From Climacium dendroides (Eukaryota > Streptophyta > Bryopsida > Hypnales > Climaciaceae): a stretch of DNA of 64,000 nucleotides. Positions 37,298 through 49,749 of this stretch are shown here, piece by piece. Under the pieces are notes generated by a model, which made no database searches, had not been told where the DNA came from, and worked only from the letters and a program-made list of their open reading frames with translations. Both the position numbers and the translations under genes were made by a program. The stretch lies in assembly GCA_950106755.1 (NCBI GenBank), contig OX467086.1:21780001-21844000 (forward strand), written 5' to 3'. Within the stretch, counting starts at the first letter, position 1. Every line of letters starts with the position of its first letter.

Positions 37298-37701
37298 TTA
37301 ACCCTCAAACGTCGCCACAAACATTTTTCGGCCGATGAATGGCAAAAAAATCTCTCCATGTAGGACAAAAGTGCAACTATTCATCTTCCAAATTTTGTGT
37401 GGGAAAGGGAACGTCTTTTCCAATAGCTTGTCTCCCAATGAATGTTTTTTCATTTTTTTAAGCCAACAATTCACATGGTACCCAAACATGGTGACTGGAA
37501 GGGTTGAAGGACGAGCTGGTCTCCGTGGAAATCACCTCTTTGAGTACCATGTGATTTATTGACTTTAAGAAAAATGCAAAAGCACTCATTGGAAGACAAA
37601 GTGTTGTAGAAGACCTTCCCTTTCGATACCAAATTTGGAGGATGAATAGTTGCACTTTTGTCTCGCTTGGAGAGATTATGTCATTCATTAGTGGATGGGT
37701 T
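37298..37701. mobile_element. TTAA element of the 0.21-kb family plus an inverted second copy
   Basis: The first unit runs from TTAA-CCCTCAAACGTCGCC at 37298 to GGAAGGG-TTGA at 37503-37506. A second related unit follows in opposite orientation, containing GCACTCATTGGAAGACAAAG and ATGAATAGTTGCACTTTTGT. The pair therefore forms a partial inverted repeat about 400 bp long. Related units lie at 3242-4254, 25902-26135 and 49750-50049. Confidence 0.65.
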
Positions 37702-40390
37702 ATAAAAAAGAGATGAAAAACTTCTACATTAAAAAAATATATTTTATGCAATAGAAAGAAGTTCCACTTTATTGGCACATGTGCCAATGATGAGGGAACA
37801 AAGCTTGAAAAGATGTGATAATTATAAATAGTCTTATTGTGAGTCAACTTGTGGGTTCTTCATATTATGCTAAGTTGTTGGGCTAGGGATGGAAAATGGT
37901 GGAGGTATGAATAATGAAGGAATAATGTATGTTGCATTGGGGCATGTTTTTTTTATTGCTTTGTCATTATGTCAATGGTGTAGTGGTTTCTGGTTGGATC
38001 GGAGTAGCTATTATGCCTTGTATGCACCAATGTTTGGAGAGAACCACTAGTTAGTTCATTGTTAGCTAGTGGATTTGAAGAAAAAAAGTGTTTGCAATTT
38101 GAAAACATTACAGAAAAAGTGGTGTGTCATGTAAGCACAAATTGCCATACACAACACATCGAGTAGCCAACACACCAACGCCACATATAAAAAGAAAAAT
38201 ACAATCTAGAATGCATCACACATATGCCCCTACCACCACAACTTTGAAGAAGAGGATTTTTTACCAAGTGTTTAAATTTAGATAGTAAATACACGATAAT
38301 GTGTTTATTGATTAGATTTGGAATCTCACACACAACAAGGTAAGCTATTTGTCACTCTACAAAGGAAGAATACAAGAGTACAAATAGAATAGAGAAAAAA
38401 GTTATATATGTCAAACCCATGATTACAACATACTTACAACTCTCTCTTAAACACTCACGAGACTTGACTTGGCAAAGGATGCCAAGCCAAGGGAAGTGTC
38501 TTGACTATCAACCAAACCCTAGTTGGCTCAAAAAGGAGGTACCAATCTAAATGAGGTGCAAATAACTCTAACACAAACAACCACCTATGTGGAATGAAAC
38601 TACATCCAATTTGGCATAGCCCTCGATACCACATCACATGACAAACACCTTAATGTAGAGATTTCTACTAAAAGAGATATCTCCTAGAGGAAGTACTATC
38701 ACAACTAAAGGCTTCAATTATTGTAGAGGAGTTAAAAATGTTCTAGAATATTTTGAAGATAACTAGTACACTAATGGTATATAAATGTACATTTTAAGAG
38801 GTGGATGCATTCAATGACTATTGCACTTCATCTTCAAAATTTTGTAATTAATTCCACAAAGGTTTTAAAAAAAATATGAAACTACTTAGGTTAAATGCCA
38901 GTTCCATTTTCCTTTCTATGAAATTTGACTAAAAAAAACATTTCAAGGAGTTTAGCTTCCATCCAAATGTGATCAGGCTTTTTGCACCTCCTACCTTGGT
39001 TTTGAGCTTCTTTTACTTCTCTTGCAACACTACTTAAATTACATACACACACCTTGTTTGATCCCGCCCTTGGCGACATCCCGTTGGCCGTGTTGTAAAC
39101 TTGATTTCGTGCAGGGCCATCTATGAACTTGATTTCTTGGTGTTTTTCACTCCAAAAAGAAATTCAAGGAAATTGTAGGAATTGGTAAGTTTTGTTGTAA
39201 TGAGAGTAGTGTGTTTTCTATGTACAAATTGGCTACAACCAAAAAATGTTAGCTATTTTTTGTAAAGGAAATTTTCATTTTAGAGGGTCAAAATAGATAT
39301 ATTATTGTTGTATTTTGGGACGGATAATCAAATTTTATCTGGGTATCACCTAGTTTTCATATAAATATCACCAAAGTTAAATTAGTTTGCTTTGTTTGTT
39401 ACATTGAGATCTTCCAAACCATGTGTCTCTTTGTCATGTGCTTGGTACTATCGAAAAGCCTTTGGTGAGGATGGGTGCATGGGCTTTGTTCTGTGATATT
39501 TGGACTCACAATTGAAACGATATTGAATTTTGAAGTTTTCATGGATTAAAAAATTAGAAAATGACTATTATTTTCATTTTGACAATGGCAATGGCACATG
39601 GCACACTAAGGTGGAGCCACCCATAAACGATAACTTAAGCCATAGTGGACATGATCTACAACAATATTTGGCGAAGCAAATATTTATAAAAGTGCAAAGA
39701 TAGAAATGGTGCGGATAGCAAAAAATTTGGTGAATTTACAGCTTGAATTGAAATTACTGTAAATTATGAATGCTTGAAGTTGGGCTCGACCTATGTCCAA
39801 TGTCTAAAGTCTTGCAAAATTACTCTCAGCCCACGCAAATGCCTTAGAAAATGGCAAGTATCGGCGATTTTCGTTGGTTTTCACCTAGTGGGCAAGTGAG
39901 TGGAGCCTTGGCGGACTTGACCACCACCAAGCATGGCGTCAATTAGAATTCATTACTACCAATGGAAAAAATTGAACAATTGGCAACTAGTTTGGGAAAA
40001 ATGAAAATTTTTACAACTTCTTGTTTTTTCCGCTAGATGGTTTAAAATCAAGTTTTCTTTTAACTCACAACATTCAAAAAATGAATTGGAATGGGGAAAG
40101 AAATTGATGCATGATTAGGATTCACAATTTGTATTGCAAGTGTTGTTGGTGATTTTTTAAAACTTTAGTGCTTGATTAGGGTTCACAATTCATTTTCATA
40201 TTGCAGTTTGTTTGTTTTTTTTCAAAGAATTTTTTGCATGATTAGCTTAACTTAGGCTTCAAGGTAAGTTTTGTGTTCCATGTGATTTTCATGAAGGAAG
40301 AATGTTTTGCTTCTACTTTTTTTGCCTTGTTTATCGCTGATTGTTTATTGCTTTTTTGTTTGCCTTGCTACTTTCATGACATGGAAAATT
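37702..40390. other. No supported gene; AT-rich DNA with a dispersed repeat
   Basis: No gene is recognised. A block at about 39370-39620 (GAGATCTTCCAAACCATG, GGTGAGGATGGGTGCATGG) belongs to the dispersed family also seen at 24720-25250, 27530-27690 and 32500-32790. Confidence 0.4.
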
Positions 40391-41301
40391 TTAACCTATA
40401 AAGGACCGAGGCCTTTTTTTGAATAAAAAACCATTCAAAATTGCCATTTCTATTGCAAAGAGCAAAAATATGTAAAATTTGTTATTTTTGCATATCTAAT
40501 CATAGGATCTTATATTAGACTAGTATAAGAATGTATGGAAGAAATTTCAGAAACTTTGACCCTTCGATTGCAAGATATTTGCATTTAAAGAGAAAAAAAC
40601 AAATTTTTTTACACCTTGTTTAATTGGATTTTTGGCTTTGAATCTTTTCAACTTAAAATCTTTGAAATATTGATTTTCATTTTCTAATTCTTTATGTTGA
40701 ATAGTTGAGTTGAGAATTTAGGGAAAAAATTCAAGGAAAAACACTTAATTTTTGCTCACTAAAAAATTGTTAAGTAGAATTAGGTTCAAGATTGAAGGGG
40801 AAAACAAAATCGTTAATAGCTTTAAGATGGAATTGAAACACAATAATTCCAATGGCAAGATTGTTCTAGCAAGCAATCCTAATGATGTCTAACAATCTTT
40901 TTTTGAAAAATTGTAAAAATTGCATTCAAAAATGAATTTTATGAGTAATTTTTCACAAAGGTGCTTAGATTGCCCCCAAAACTAAGATTATCCATAACTT
41001 TTTCATCACAAGTCCAAATAGAATGAATCAAAGCTTCACATGTAGAAAAAAAACATTTTAGAAAAAAATATTTTATACTTTTGTGATTTTTTGTGTCACC
41101 CGCTAATCTTTGTTTTTGGCTTATTGTACCATAAATTTTGCTCCTAGGCACCGATTGAAATAAAAATTATATATCCACAAAGCTCTTGTAAAACTACATG
41201 TCCTCAAAAAGATTTAAAACATTTACTACAAACTGAGACAAAAGAAATCTATCCGGACCCAAAATATTCTCTAAAGAGATAGATGGATTTTTAGGGGTTA
41301 A
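40391..41301. mobile_element. TTAA element of the 0.9-kb family, copy 3
   Basis: It starts TTAA-CCTATAAAGGACC and ends GGATTTTTAGGGG-TTAA. It is colinear with 30323-31254 along its length, for example GCCATTTCTATTGCAAAGAG and ATTGAATTCCAATGG-like text near the centre. It is in the same orientation as the other three copies and is non-coding. Confidence 0.78.
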
Positions 41302-41639
41302 AATAGAGCACACTTTTTTCTAATGTAGTCATTGTCTTTCAATGAAGACCATTTAGAAATATTAGTGGCCCTCACTTTGTTTGCTTTTGTTTTGCATTTC
41401 CTAAAAAAAGAGGGAAACGTTAGAGGAGTTTGATGCCTAAATTTTTTGAACTCAAGTTTTTTTTTGGTTAAAAAACATCATTGCTTTTGAAGTGTTATAG
41501 ATCTAAATGTCATCAAGTTATACAAATCTCAAACATACAATCTTAGAGGATACATGTTGTAGATGACGTGAATCATATTTGGAGTCATTTGGCCACATAG
41601 ATTGTAAGATTATAATATTTAGTATTGAAAAAGGATACT

Positions 41640-42395
41640 CAAATTTCCTAGCAACGCACTTGGTGAAATTTGATTTCTAAACCTACTCAAATGAAAAAAA
41701 TTTAAACTATAAAGTGATTTAAAAACAACATACAAACACATTGGTGAAAGAAAATATCATTCAATTGACTCATTGTCTTTCCATAATGGCTTTGAAATGT
41801 AAAAAAAGCAAGAGAAGTTACTTGGTTACACATCTAAGGTTGAACCTTCTTTTACTAAGATGCTTCTCAGTCACTCATAACTTCTTGAATTGATATGAAA
41901 TTTTAGCCACACAAACTAGACTAGTATGTGCAACTTTCCCCAAAAAAATTATTGGAAACAAACACAATATGAAGAAGAAACAAGCCACCAAAGTTCACTG
42001 TAATCCAAAAATGTCAAGATTTTGAACTTTGAATTGCTCTCAAACATTCAAAACAACTTAGATTGACATGAAAATTTTACTACAATAACTAGACTTAAAG
42101 GGAAACATAATTCAACAAATTTTATTGAAAACAAACATTGGATGAAGGAGATACAAGCCCCCAAAGTTGCAGCCATCAAATGTAGTTTGGTGAACTCAAA
42201 TTGAACCAATGAACTTTGATAGGCTTCCAAAAAAGTAGTACATCTTGAATTGATCTGAAAATTTTATCATACAAACTAGAAGAGAGAGCACAAATTTTCC
42301 AAGAAGTTTTATTGAATTTGGACATTAGATACAAAAGGTACAACACTTTGAATTGGACTCGAAACTAAGTGAGGACACTTTTGGTCCCTTTGAGT
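41640..42395. mobile_element. Inverted, diverged copy of the 4380-5352 element
   Basis: Read on the minus strand this matches 4380-5352 in order, for example the CAAACTACATTTGATGGC-type phrase near 42180 and the ATAAAATTTG phrases between. Clear TTAA borders are not seen, so the copy is probably truncated or eroded at both ends. Confidence 0.55.
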
Positions 42396-42466
42396 ACAAA
42401 CTAGAATATGGTGGCCTGAAATTTTAACTTGTTGTGGCAAGGTGTGGCGTAGCATGGTATAGCTTG

Positions 42467-42742
42467 TAAGGTAGGTACACCCCAAACCGCCACTTTTTGC
42501 TATTGAGCCTACTTTCTATTATTAGATTGGTCAAATTTTCATGTGTTCTTGTTGGCAAGTGAAAGGAGGTTCCAATGCACCAAAGAACGTGGCATTTGGA
42601 TACTGTATGCAAAAGTTGTTAAGGAACAAAGTTTGGTTCTAAAAGCATTTCTTCTACATAGGTACAGAATTGATTTTGGAGATGTACATGTAGTATAGAT
42701 GGCGGTTTAAGGTTAGTGGCACATTTGGGTGTACCTACCTTA
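42467..42742. mobile_element. MITE with TAAGGTAGGTACAC ends, copy 2
   Basis: It starts TAAGGTAGGTACACCCCAAA and ends TTTGGGTGTACCTACCTTA, so the ends are nearly perfect inverted repeats. It is 276 bp and closely similar to 28566-28845. No coding capacity. Confidence 0.82.
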
Positions 42743-44151
42743 AGTGCACGGATTACCCCACCCCACTAACCACTTGGCCATTCCGGACCAATATGTGGCG
42801 CCACGCCACCTGGGTAGGCAGATGGTGGGGCACTAACATGGCATGTGCCTGGGTTACATGTGCCACCTAGGCATGCGGATGGTGGATGGTGGGGCACTAA
42901 ATCGTGGCAATGTTGGGACCACATTAAGATAAAAATAGACCATTGCGGTCACCTAAGAAATGACTCCATTGTGGATTTCTTTTAATTATGTGAGATGTGG
43001 GCTACAATGCATGTCTTACATGACAATCATAACATTGTTAACTGGGCTCCTACCTTCCCCTGTCAAAGAGGGATAATTCCCCCGAGATCCCTCGCAGTGC
43101 AATTTAGTTATAATTCAAGCAAACCCATTGGCTAGCTGGATGGTCTTTCCTCTGTGATCTAGTGGCTCATACAAAGTCTGACAAAGCTTGACAACTCTAG
43201 ATTGGCCATGTTGAATGATGGCTACAGTAAATGCATATGTGGCAGCGCTGCTGGGGGCTCCTGCTTTTGTAAGGAGCAAAAGGGACCTCCCTAGCATTGG
43301 TAAACAATGTTATGATAACCTAGTTACAGAACCCAGTTTCTTTGAATTAAAAATTAATGCAAATAAGTCCCACCCTCTCCTGGATTTTTTTTTTTTTTTT
43401 AATTTTTGACACAAGCAAAGAAACCTTTACTGCAAGAAAAAAAAATAGAGTACAACGAACCCAGCTGCAAGCGGCCTGGGACCCTCTCTCCTGGATTTGA
43501 GACGCCCTACTGATTGCCTACGGGACAATGGTTGGTAATGGGTGGCTCCACCTGGATGGGAGGCAGCCAGTTGACGACCGACGCACCTTGCTGAGTGTAC
43601 GAGGTTAGAAATTTAGGGTTTTCGTCATTCCCTTCATTTAATACTCCTCAGTCCGTCCTCCCACACCGCTGCTTTTTGAGGTTGGACTCCAGATTCCCAG
43701 CTAGGTTAAGGCCCTGTACTCTCACTTGGCTGTATAGAGCAGCGGTGGTACAGTATAAAAATCCTGCAGGTTTTTTTGGGGGGGGGATGTCAGTTTCACA
43801 CTGCTACAGGGGTCATTCTATGAGGTGTCTTCCATCGCCAACTTCTTTAGATACTCGGAGTAAGTTACTTCAATCTGTTGGCTTCCTCAAATCAGTTTCA
43901 AATCAATGTCCGTTCGTTTCTCCTGCAGCGCATACAAATTGCAATGGTGTAGGCATGTAGGGCTCATGCTCTAACTAAACAAGGCGAAAATGATTTCTCT
44001 AGGGTTTCCTACTTTTAGCTGCAAATAAAAATGCACACGAGAGGCACAAAGCTTGCAGTCATTCCTTGTTTACATGCTTTCTGCTTCTTTCTTTTCAGTT
44101 CATTGCTTGATATGTGGGTGCAGCTGTGTAGGCTTCTGAAAAAAGTAAAGC
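42743..44151. other. No firm gene; possible SINE remnant and upstream region of the 44152 gene
   Basis: Repeated phrases GGTGGGGCACTAA and GTGCCACCTAGG-like blocks occur at 42820-42900. A CCTCGCAGTGCAATTTA phrase near 43090 resembles SINE tail sequence elsewhere in the window. From about 43590 to 44150 the sequence is GC-richer and may be promoter or leader for the plus-strand candidate gene. A 121-codon frame at 43595 has no supporting features. Confidence 0.35.
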
Positions 44152-45098
44152 ATGGTCACACAGGAGACTGTTCACGTCTTTGAGAAACTCAAGTCTTCCA
44201 AACGCAACTCTACGTCAGCTGCTGGAGGTATAGCAGAAGCCACACAGCTTGTACTCCAAATATGGCATCAAGTAATGGGCATGACTTGTTTATCAAGACC
44301 GTGGTTTTCTTTTTTTTCTCATTTCATTTTTCATGAAGTGTATAAAATGTTATGGTGGTGCTCCAAATTTCAGCATTCATCCACATATTGGATAGAAAAT
44401 CAATCACATTTGTAGTGCATATCACATGAGTGTTTCTAATTCTGTTTTCATCCACAATCTGACAGTTTCATCCAAGCTTTTGTTGTAATTCAAAGTTTTC
44501 TGGCGAAAAACTTCACGATTTTTTTTTTCCATTTTTTTAGCCAAATTATTATTTTTTTGGTGCAATCTGGCAGGCACTAGAAAGCCAAAAATAAAAGCCT
44601 TGATCGAGACGGAGCGCTTCCTGCAAATGTCGAATAACATGGATAATCGGCAAAGAACTTTAATTGGACTGGACTCAGTTTGGAGTGGATTGAGAGATGG
44701 TGAAAGGGCTCATTCAGCATATAGCTCGGAGCTTGCTAGGACTCTCATGTGTATGAGCTTCTGTGATATGTTTCGACTGAGCCCAGTTTCATTTGCCATT
44801 GTGTTTGGAAATGCAGATACTGAAATAGCAATTGGCTGTGGAATTTGGTGGTATAGGAGGAGGCTAGAAAACAGTTGGGGCATTAAGAACCGCCCCTACA
44901 GGAGTGCCCAAAACAGTGCACATGGGATGTAAAAATGGAAATGGCTTCATGTGGTGAGACCTTAGATGAGTGCTTTCTGAGCCTTCTACCTTAGTTGACA
45001 GTATTGAAGGAAGTGAAAAACGTATCAAGTGGCAGTGGGTTAGAAGCTGCCCACCCCGGAGTAATTTCCCAAGAATTCAATTTTTAGTTTTTATTTAA
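44152..45098 (+). CDS. Small three-exon candidate gene, unknown product
   Basis: Exons 44152-44227 (donor GAG-GTATAG, phase 1), 44574-44750 (acceptor CTGGCAG, donor GT-GTATGAG, phase 1) and 44995-45098 (acceptor CTACCTTAG) join in frame to give about 118 residues. The N-terminal part MVTQETVHVFEKLKSSK and the second exon (KIKALIETERFLQMSN, TLIGLDSVWSGLRDGERAHS) are charged and helix-prone, with no membrane segment. The third exon is the weakest part; an alternative is that translation continues through 44750 to a stop near 44932. I do not recognise a family. It converges on the minus-strand candidate at 45442. Confidence 0.4.
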
Positions 45099-45308
45099 GT
45101 AATGCTGAACTTAATAGCTGTGTATGGTGGTAGTACACTAAGTTAACTGACTCTTCTGAGTACTTTGTCGCACCGCACCGAGTAGGATTTACGAGCTGCC
45201 TTCATACCCCTATCATCACGATTATTTGAGTAGATGAAGGGTCAGTTTGGTGGGCTCAAATTTCTATTGGATCTTTGTGTGAACCTAAAGAGTACCTTAA
45301 ATTAAAGC

Positions 45309-45503
45309 ACAGGGAGCTCATATCGAGTTCGCGGTGTTAACTCCCGGTGAGTCAAATTTCCCTGTGTATGTGTAGTTGTGCCGTGTGTCTAAAATACCTG
45401 TAAATAGTCAAGCTTTTACAGGTGTCTGGCAATTTTAAAGTTCAGTGGGAAATTTGAGACTCACTAGGAATTAACACCAGGAACTCGATATGAGCTCCCT
45501 GTG
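45309..45503. mobile_element. MITE with 56-bp inverted ends
   Basis: The left arm, starting CACAGGGAGCTCATATCGAG at 45309, and the right arm, ending CTCGATATGAGCTCCCTGTG at 45503, are complementary over about 56 bp with a few mismatches. An inner inverted pair ACCTGTAAA/TTTACAGGT lies at about 45396-45422. The target duplication is unclear. The right arm appears to form the end of the coding frame at 45442-46086. Confidence 0.8.
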
Positions 45504-46086
45504 AAGTACAATTATTTTCACCAATAAATTTTTGCCTTGCGAGGGCTTCTCGACGGACTTTTTCTTCTACAGTGATTTCTTTGCATTCCTGCTTTGAAAC
45601 CTAAACAAAATCAAAAACCAAAATGCAACGTCAATGTGCGCAGGCAATGGAACATGCAGTCCTACGAAATTGCGACAAATTTAAACGAAGATGAATACAA
45701 CCACAACATTGGGCAACATTGGGCGACTGGGGCGACGTAAGAGGCACACTTCAACAAGGTAAGTGAATTCCATGAATTTTGAAGTAGTTGCTAGAGTTCT
45801 GTGCGGCTGTCAGGAGTGTAGTGACCGGACTCCGTAGACGAACTTCAATGTAGAATGTCATGAAATTTGAGTAGAGGAAGAAATGTTAATTCTCAAAATG
45901 TGCGTTCCTTGAACAGCCTACAATCTGAAGGGAGAAGGTTCTGCAAACGGAAACATGAGCGCGGAGAACGTACCAGAAGACCTTCGGAGGGCGTCGACGA
46001 GAAGAATTCCAAAGTCCCAATCTATTCTCTGTCGTCACCATATGGTCCTCCTGCCTTCCCACGCTCTCGCAGTGCTGTCCATGCAT
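45442..46086 (-). CDS. Small two-exon candidate gene whose 3' end lies in a MITE
   Basis: Exon 1 is 45982-46086 (35 codons, donor AAG-GTCTTC) and exon 2 is 45442-45600 (acceptor TTTGTTTAG, phase 0), giving 87 residues. Exon 1 reads MHGQHCESVGRQEDHMVTTE and a basic RRRPPK end. Exon 2 begins VSKQECKEITVEEKVRREAL, continues ARQKFIGE, and looks helical and charged. The last roughly 20 codons and the TGA fall inside the right arm of the MITE at 45309-45503. The original 3' exon may have been replaced, or a donor near AATT-GTACTT may skip it. Family not recognised. Confidence 0.45.
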
Positions 46087-46399
46087 CTTCGGTGAAGCAG
46101 AACTAGTAGTGAAATTTTTTGCAAAAATATGCTACAACACTCTTTTGTGAGAACGGGCCTTAAGTCCACCATGCAGTCACTGTTGCAGAGACATTCTTAT
46201 TGATGGGAGTTGCTATAGTTGTTAGACTTTTCAAAAAGGGAGACAAAAACAATATAAGACAAGGAGAATCCAAGCTTGATAAAGAAATGAGTAGGTCTGT
46301 TGTGATTCCGGCTAGATTGCTTGTTTAGGTGGGGCTGGGCTATTTTTATGGTCTCCAAGGTTTGCAGTGGGGAATGCTTTTGAGTTTAGGCTCTGCATT

Positions 46400-48360
46400 A
46401 AGCAGGTTGAGAGCTCCCCTTGTGGAAGAGTGGAGATGCTTTTACCACATTGATTTGCAATCTGAATATATTGGGCCAACTTCAAGAGATGCACATATTT
46501 TTTTAGAGGTGTGCACATGTTTTACAAATGAAACCCGAGTGGAATTATATTTTTTCTGATTAAAATTATAATCTCTATGGATTTTTGAAATGGGTTGCCT
46601 TGAAATTACAAACTATCCATAGGCTAGAGTCATGAACATTCCATAAACATTCTATAAACAATCCATAATTGTTCAAGTCTAGTGCTAAGTATTCACCATT
46701 AGTGGAATGACATGTTACCCCTTGATGTCATAAAATGTTTTGCTTTTGTCATAAAAGAGAACAAATTTGGATGTTTTTTGGATGGAATTGGGCTCAAAGT
46801 AGGGTGCCTAAAAAGGGTCGGTCTACTAATGGAATTGCGAAGCGAATGGTAATGGGTTGATCTACCTTAAAGTAGACAAGTCTATTTGAGAGACTATTAC
46901 CACCCTAATTTGCAATCTGAATATCTTGGGGCCAACTTCAATAAGGGCACATATTTTTTAGAGTTGTGTGTTTGTTTCACAAATTAAATCCAATTATAGT
47001 TATAATTTTTTGATTCAAATTGTAATTTCTATGAATTTTCAAGATGGGCTGCCATAATTTATAAAATGACCCATAGAGTAGAGTCATAAGTGTCTCATAA
47101 ACAACCCATAACCGCCTTTCCATGTATCTAATGGCACTTAAGTATTCACTAATGAAGGATTGACATGTTACCTCTTGTAGACATTATTGTACTAATTTTA
47201 TCAAAAAAATGAATGAATCTAAATGTTTTTCATGACAAAATTGGGAACAAAAGTAGGGGGCAAAATTGGGTAATAAATAGAATTAGGTTGGTCTAACTTA
47301 CATGATACTACCATGCAATTTGAATATCATGGGGCCAATTCCAAGAGGGACACATATTTTCCAGAGGTGTGTACTTGTTTCACAAATCAAATCCGAGTGG
47401 AAGTATAATTTTTTGTAAATTTCTAAAGCGGTTTGCCTTTAATTGCAAAACCATTCACACAATGAAGTCATGAACATCCTATAAACAACCCATAACCACT
47501 CTCCCATATATCCAATGGTACTTAATCCCTAAATGCCCAAGGCACCAAATTCTAGTATTGACAATACTTTGAAGTTAAATAAAATCTTATTAAGTTGTGG
47601 TTTTTAGTAATTTATACTTTGAAAATTTCTTTTTGAAGTCTAATTACAACATCAAGAATTCAACTTTGAAAATGAATTGATTATGATTTTTCTATTCAAT
47701 TTTTTTTGAAAGTATGTCCATTGCAAATCTTGATTTTTTAGTATTAAAGGCTCTTGAAAATGAGCCTCAAATACACTAGATCTTGGAGAAAAAATCACAC
47801 TAGAAATTCATTTTAAAAATTTGTATAGTAGTTTTTGAGAAGCCATAAGTTGATTGGGGTTATACATGTTATGTCCTTTAAGTTTATATTTTTATGGTGA
47901 CCAATTTTTTAGATTTGGCATGTGAAAAGAAGATTAATTAAAAAGACTTCAAATTACTTTTATAGTTTTAACACCCTCATGATCAAACATTGTAATCTTT
48001 CAATCTATAAGTAATATTGTTGTGAGTTTCTTTCCCATGTGACCTCTAACATGTCTAGTTTGAATTTGTACAATTACAATTTTTTTTAAATTAACAAAAC
48101 TTATCAAAATGTTATTTTTTTGTTCATTTTATAGCACATTACAAGAAGTTCAAAAAATGACTTGGACATTTAGGGGTTAAGTAATTACCATTAAAAGATT
48201 GACAGATTATCCCTTATTGGCATTAATGTAGTAATTTTTTCAGAAAATGAACAGATTTGGATGATGGGCTGGATGGAATTGGAGCCATAAGTGGAATGAC
48301 GAAATTAGGAAGTGAATAGAAATGGATTGGTTTACCTTATAATGTAGAAGGTCCATAAAG
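46400..48360. repeat. Diverged tandem repeat, about 0.4-kb units, interrupted by a TTAA element
   Basis: Three units share TTGCAATCTGAATAT-TTGG, CACATATTTT, a CATAAACAA-CCATAA block and ATTGACATGTTACC-type text. They start near 46440, 46900 and 47310. The third is split at its TTAA by the element at 47526-48176 and resumes at 48181. The second unit keeps an uninterrupted TTAA at 47138-47141, the empty site. Nothing coding is seen. Confidence 0.75.
47526..48176. mobile_element. TTAA-target transposable element, 651 bp, with verified target duplication
   Basis: The ends are TCCCTAAATGCCCAAGG and GACATTTAGGGG, inverted to each other. TTAA flanks both sides (47522-47525 and 48177-48180). The neighbouring tandem unit has the same site unoccupied, GGCAC-TTAA-GTATTC at 47138-47141, so TTAA is a genuine 4-bp duplication. 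TTAA plus CCC-starting ends is the piggyBac signature. A related, inverted copy forms the outer parts of 50816-53640. There is no transposase. Confidence 0.85.
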
Positions 48361-48782
48361 TAACCTTTTAACTGTGAAAGTGAAAGAACATTTTGTTTCT
48401 AGGGGGCAACTTGAAGAATCTACCACAATGGTTCCAAATCAAGCAAGAAAACCGGATTTACAAGCAAACAATAAGGAACTCTATGCAAATTCCTTTGTGA
48501 ATTGAATGTCTTTTTCCTCTTGAAAAACCTTGCAAAGAAGTGCCTCCCCCCACCTGAGTACTTTTTAATCCATAACACTTTCACTATGAAGATGAAAATT
48601 TCAAAATTATGAATCCACATTCAATTCCTATAGGGAGGTGGTGAAAAACGTGACAATTTTTGAAAAGAGCCGTTCTCAATAGCTCTTGCAATTCTTGTTG
48701 TTCCCTATAGACCTGTTATTCCCTATTCCAACTATTCACACAATGCCACAAGGGATGATTTCTATGATCATAGACTTGTTCT

Positions 48783-49330
48783 TTAATCCTTAATGGACAA
48801 TGCAAGCCCCTTGGGCATTTCGAAAGTCAAAACTTGAATTTTCATATAGTTCTTGATTTTAAATGTTTTTAACCTTAAATAATAACATGTAGCTCCAATA
48901 ATTCACTTTTTATTCCATTTGAATTTTTTTCAAAATTGTTAAAATTATAATTTTTGTGTCAATTTCAAGATGGCATTTTGAAAGCTCAAAATACATCACT
49001 TTTGAACTTTTTCTATCGAATTTTTCTTAGTGTAATCTCAAGGAGTACATCAATTACACCATGATGTTTTTCATTGTTATTTCCATTTTTCTTAAAAAAA
49101 AATCATACTATTTAAAGCATTTTTGTAATCACTATGATTTTTATATAGATATTTCTTTTAAAAATCATATAAAATTCAATTTGATGTTTTTAATTATGAA
49201 ATAAAAAAGATTAAGCTTTAGAAATATTTTACTACATGTGAAAAATATCAAAATCTTAAAATCTATGTTTAATGTAGAAATCTAATGAAGTTTGACCAAG
49301 CCTGGACATGGAATGTCCTTTAAGGGTTAA
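48783..49330. mobile_element. TTAA element, 0.54-kb family, copy 2
   Basis: TTAA-TCCTTAATGGACAATG at the left and ATGTCCTTTAAGGG-TTAA at the right form inverted ends with TTAA on both sides. Colinear with 21418-21961 throughout. It is AT-rich and non-coding. Confidence 0.82.
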
Positions 49331-49749
49331 GGTGCGACAAAAAATTTCCCATGTAGAAAGATAGGAAATATGGGGATTGCTAATTTGGCCGGTGAAGTTT
49401 GATGCCCTCTAGACAAGCAGGAAATTGTTGTTGATCCACCGAGGGCTTCCCCTCTAATTTTTGTACTTTTTTTTTCCTTTCATCAATGGAAATTGTCCAT
49501 GTGTTCCAAAAAAAAAAAATCTTTCCTGTTCATGTCATACTACAATAAACCAATACTTGGTCATGGGATCCCATCCATGGAATTCAACCAAGCATGATTT
49601 TAAAATTGAATCCTGAAGCTGTTGCAGCACATTGGCTGCAAATTTTTAAAAATTTCTACTGGTTTCATGTCTTTGGTGAAGGCAAAAAAAACTAAAGAGC
49701 ATACAATGACAATGAGCTCAAACAAAAGACGTGAACACAACCTTTTTTA
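49331..49749. other. No supported gene
   Basis: AT-rich intergenic DNA with a poly-A tract at about 49507-49520 after TTTTTTTTTCC. No gene or recognisable element. Confidence 0.4.

Noticed and set aside
43595..43960. 121-codon plus-strand open frame
   Set aside because: No domain, no splice partners and low-complexity G-run inside; more likely leader or intergenic sequence.
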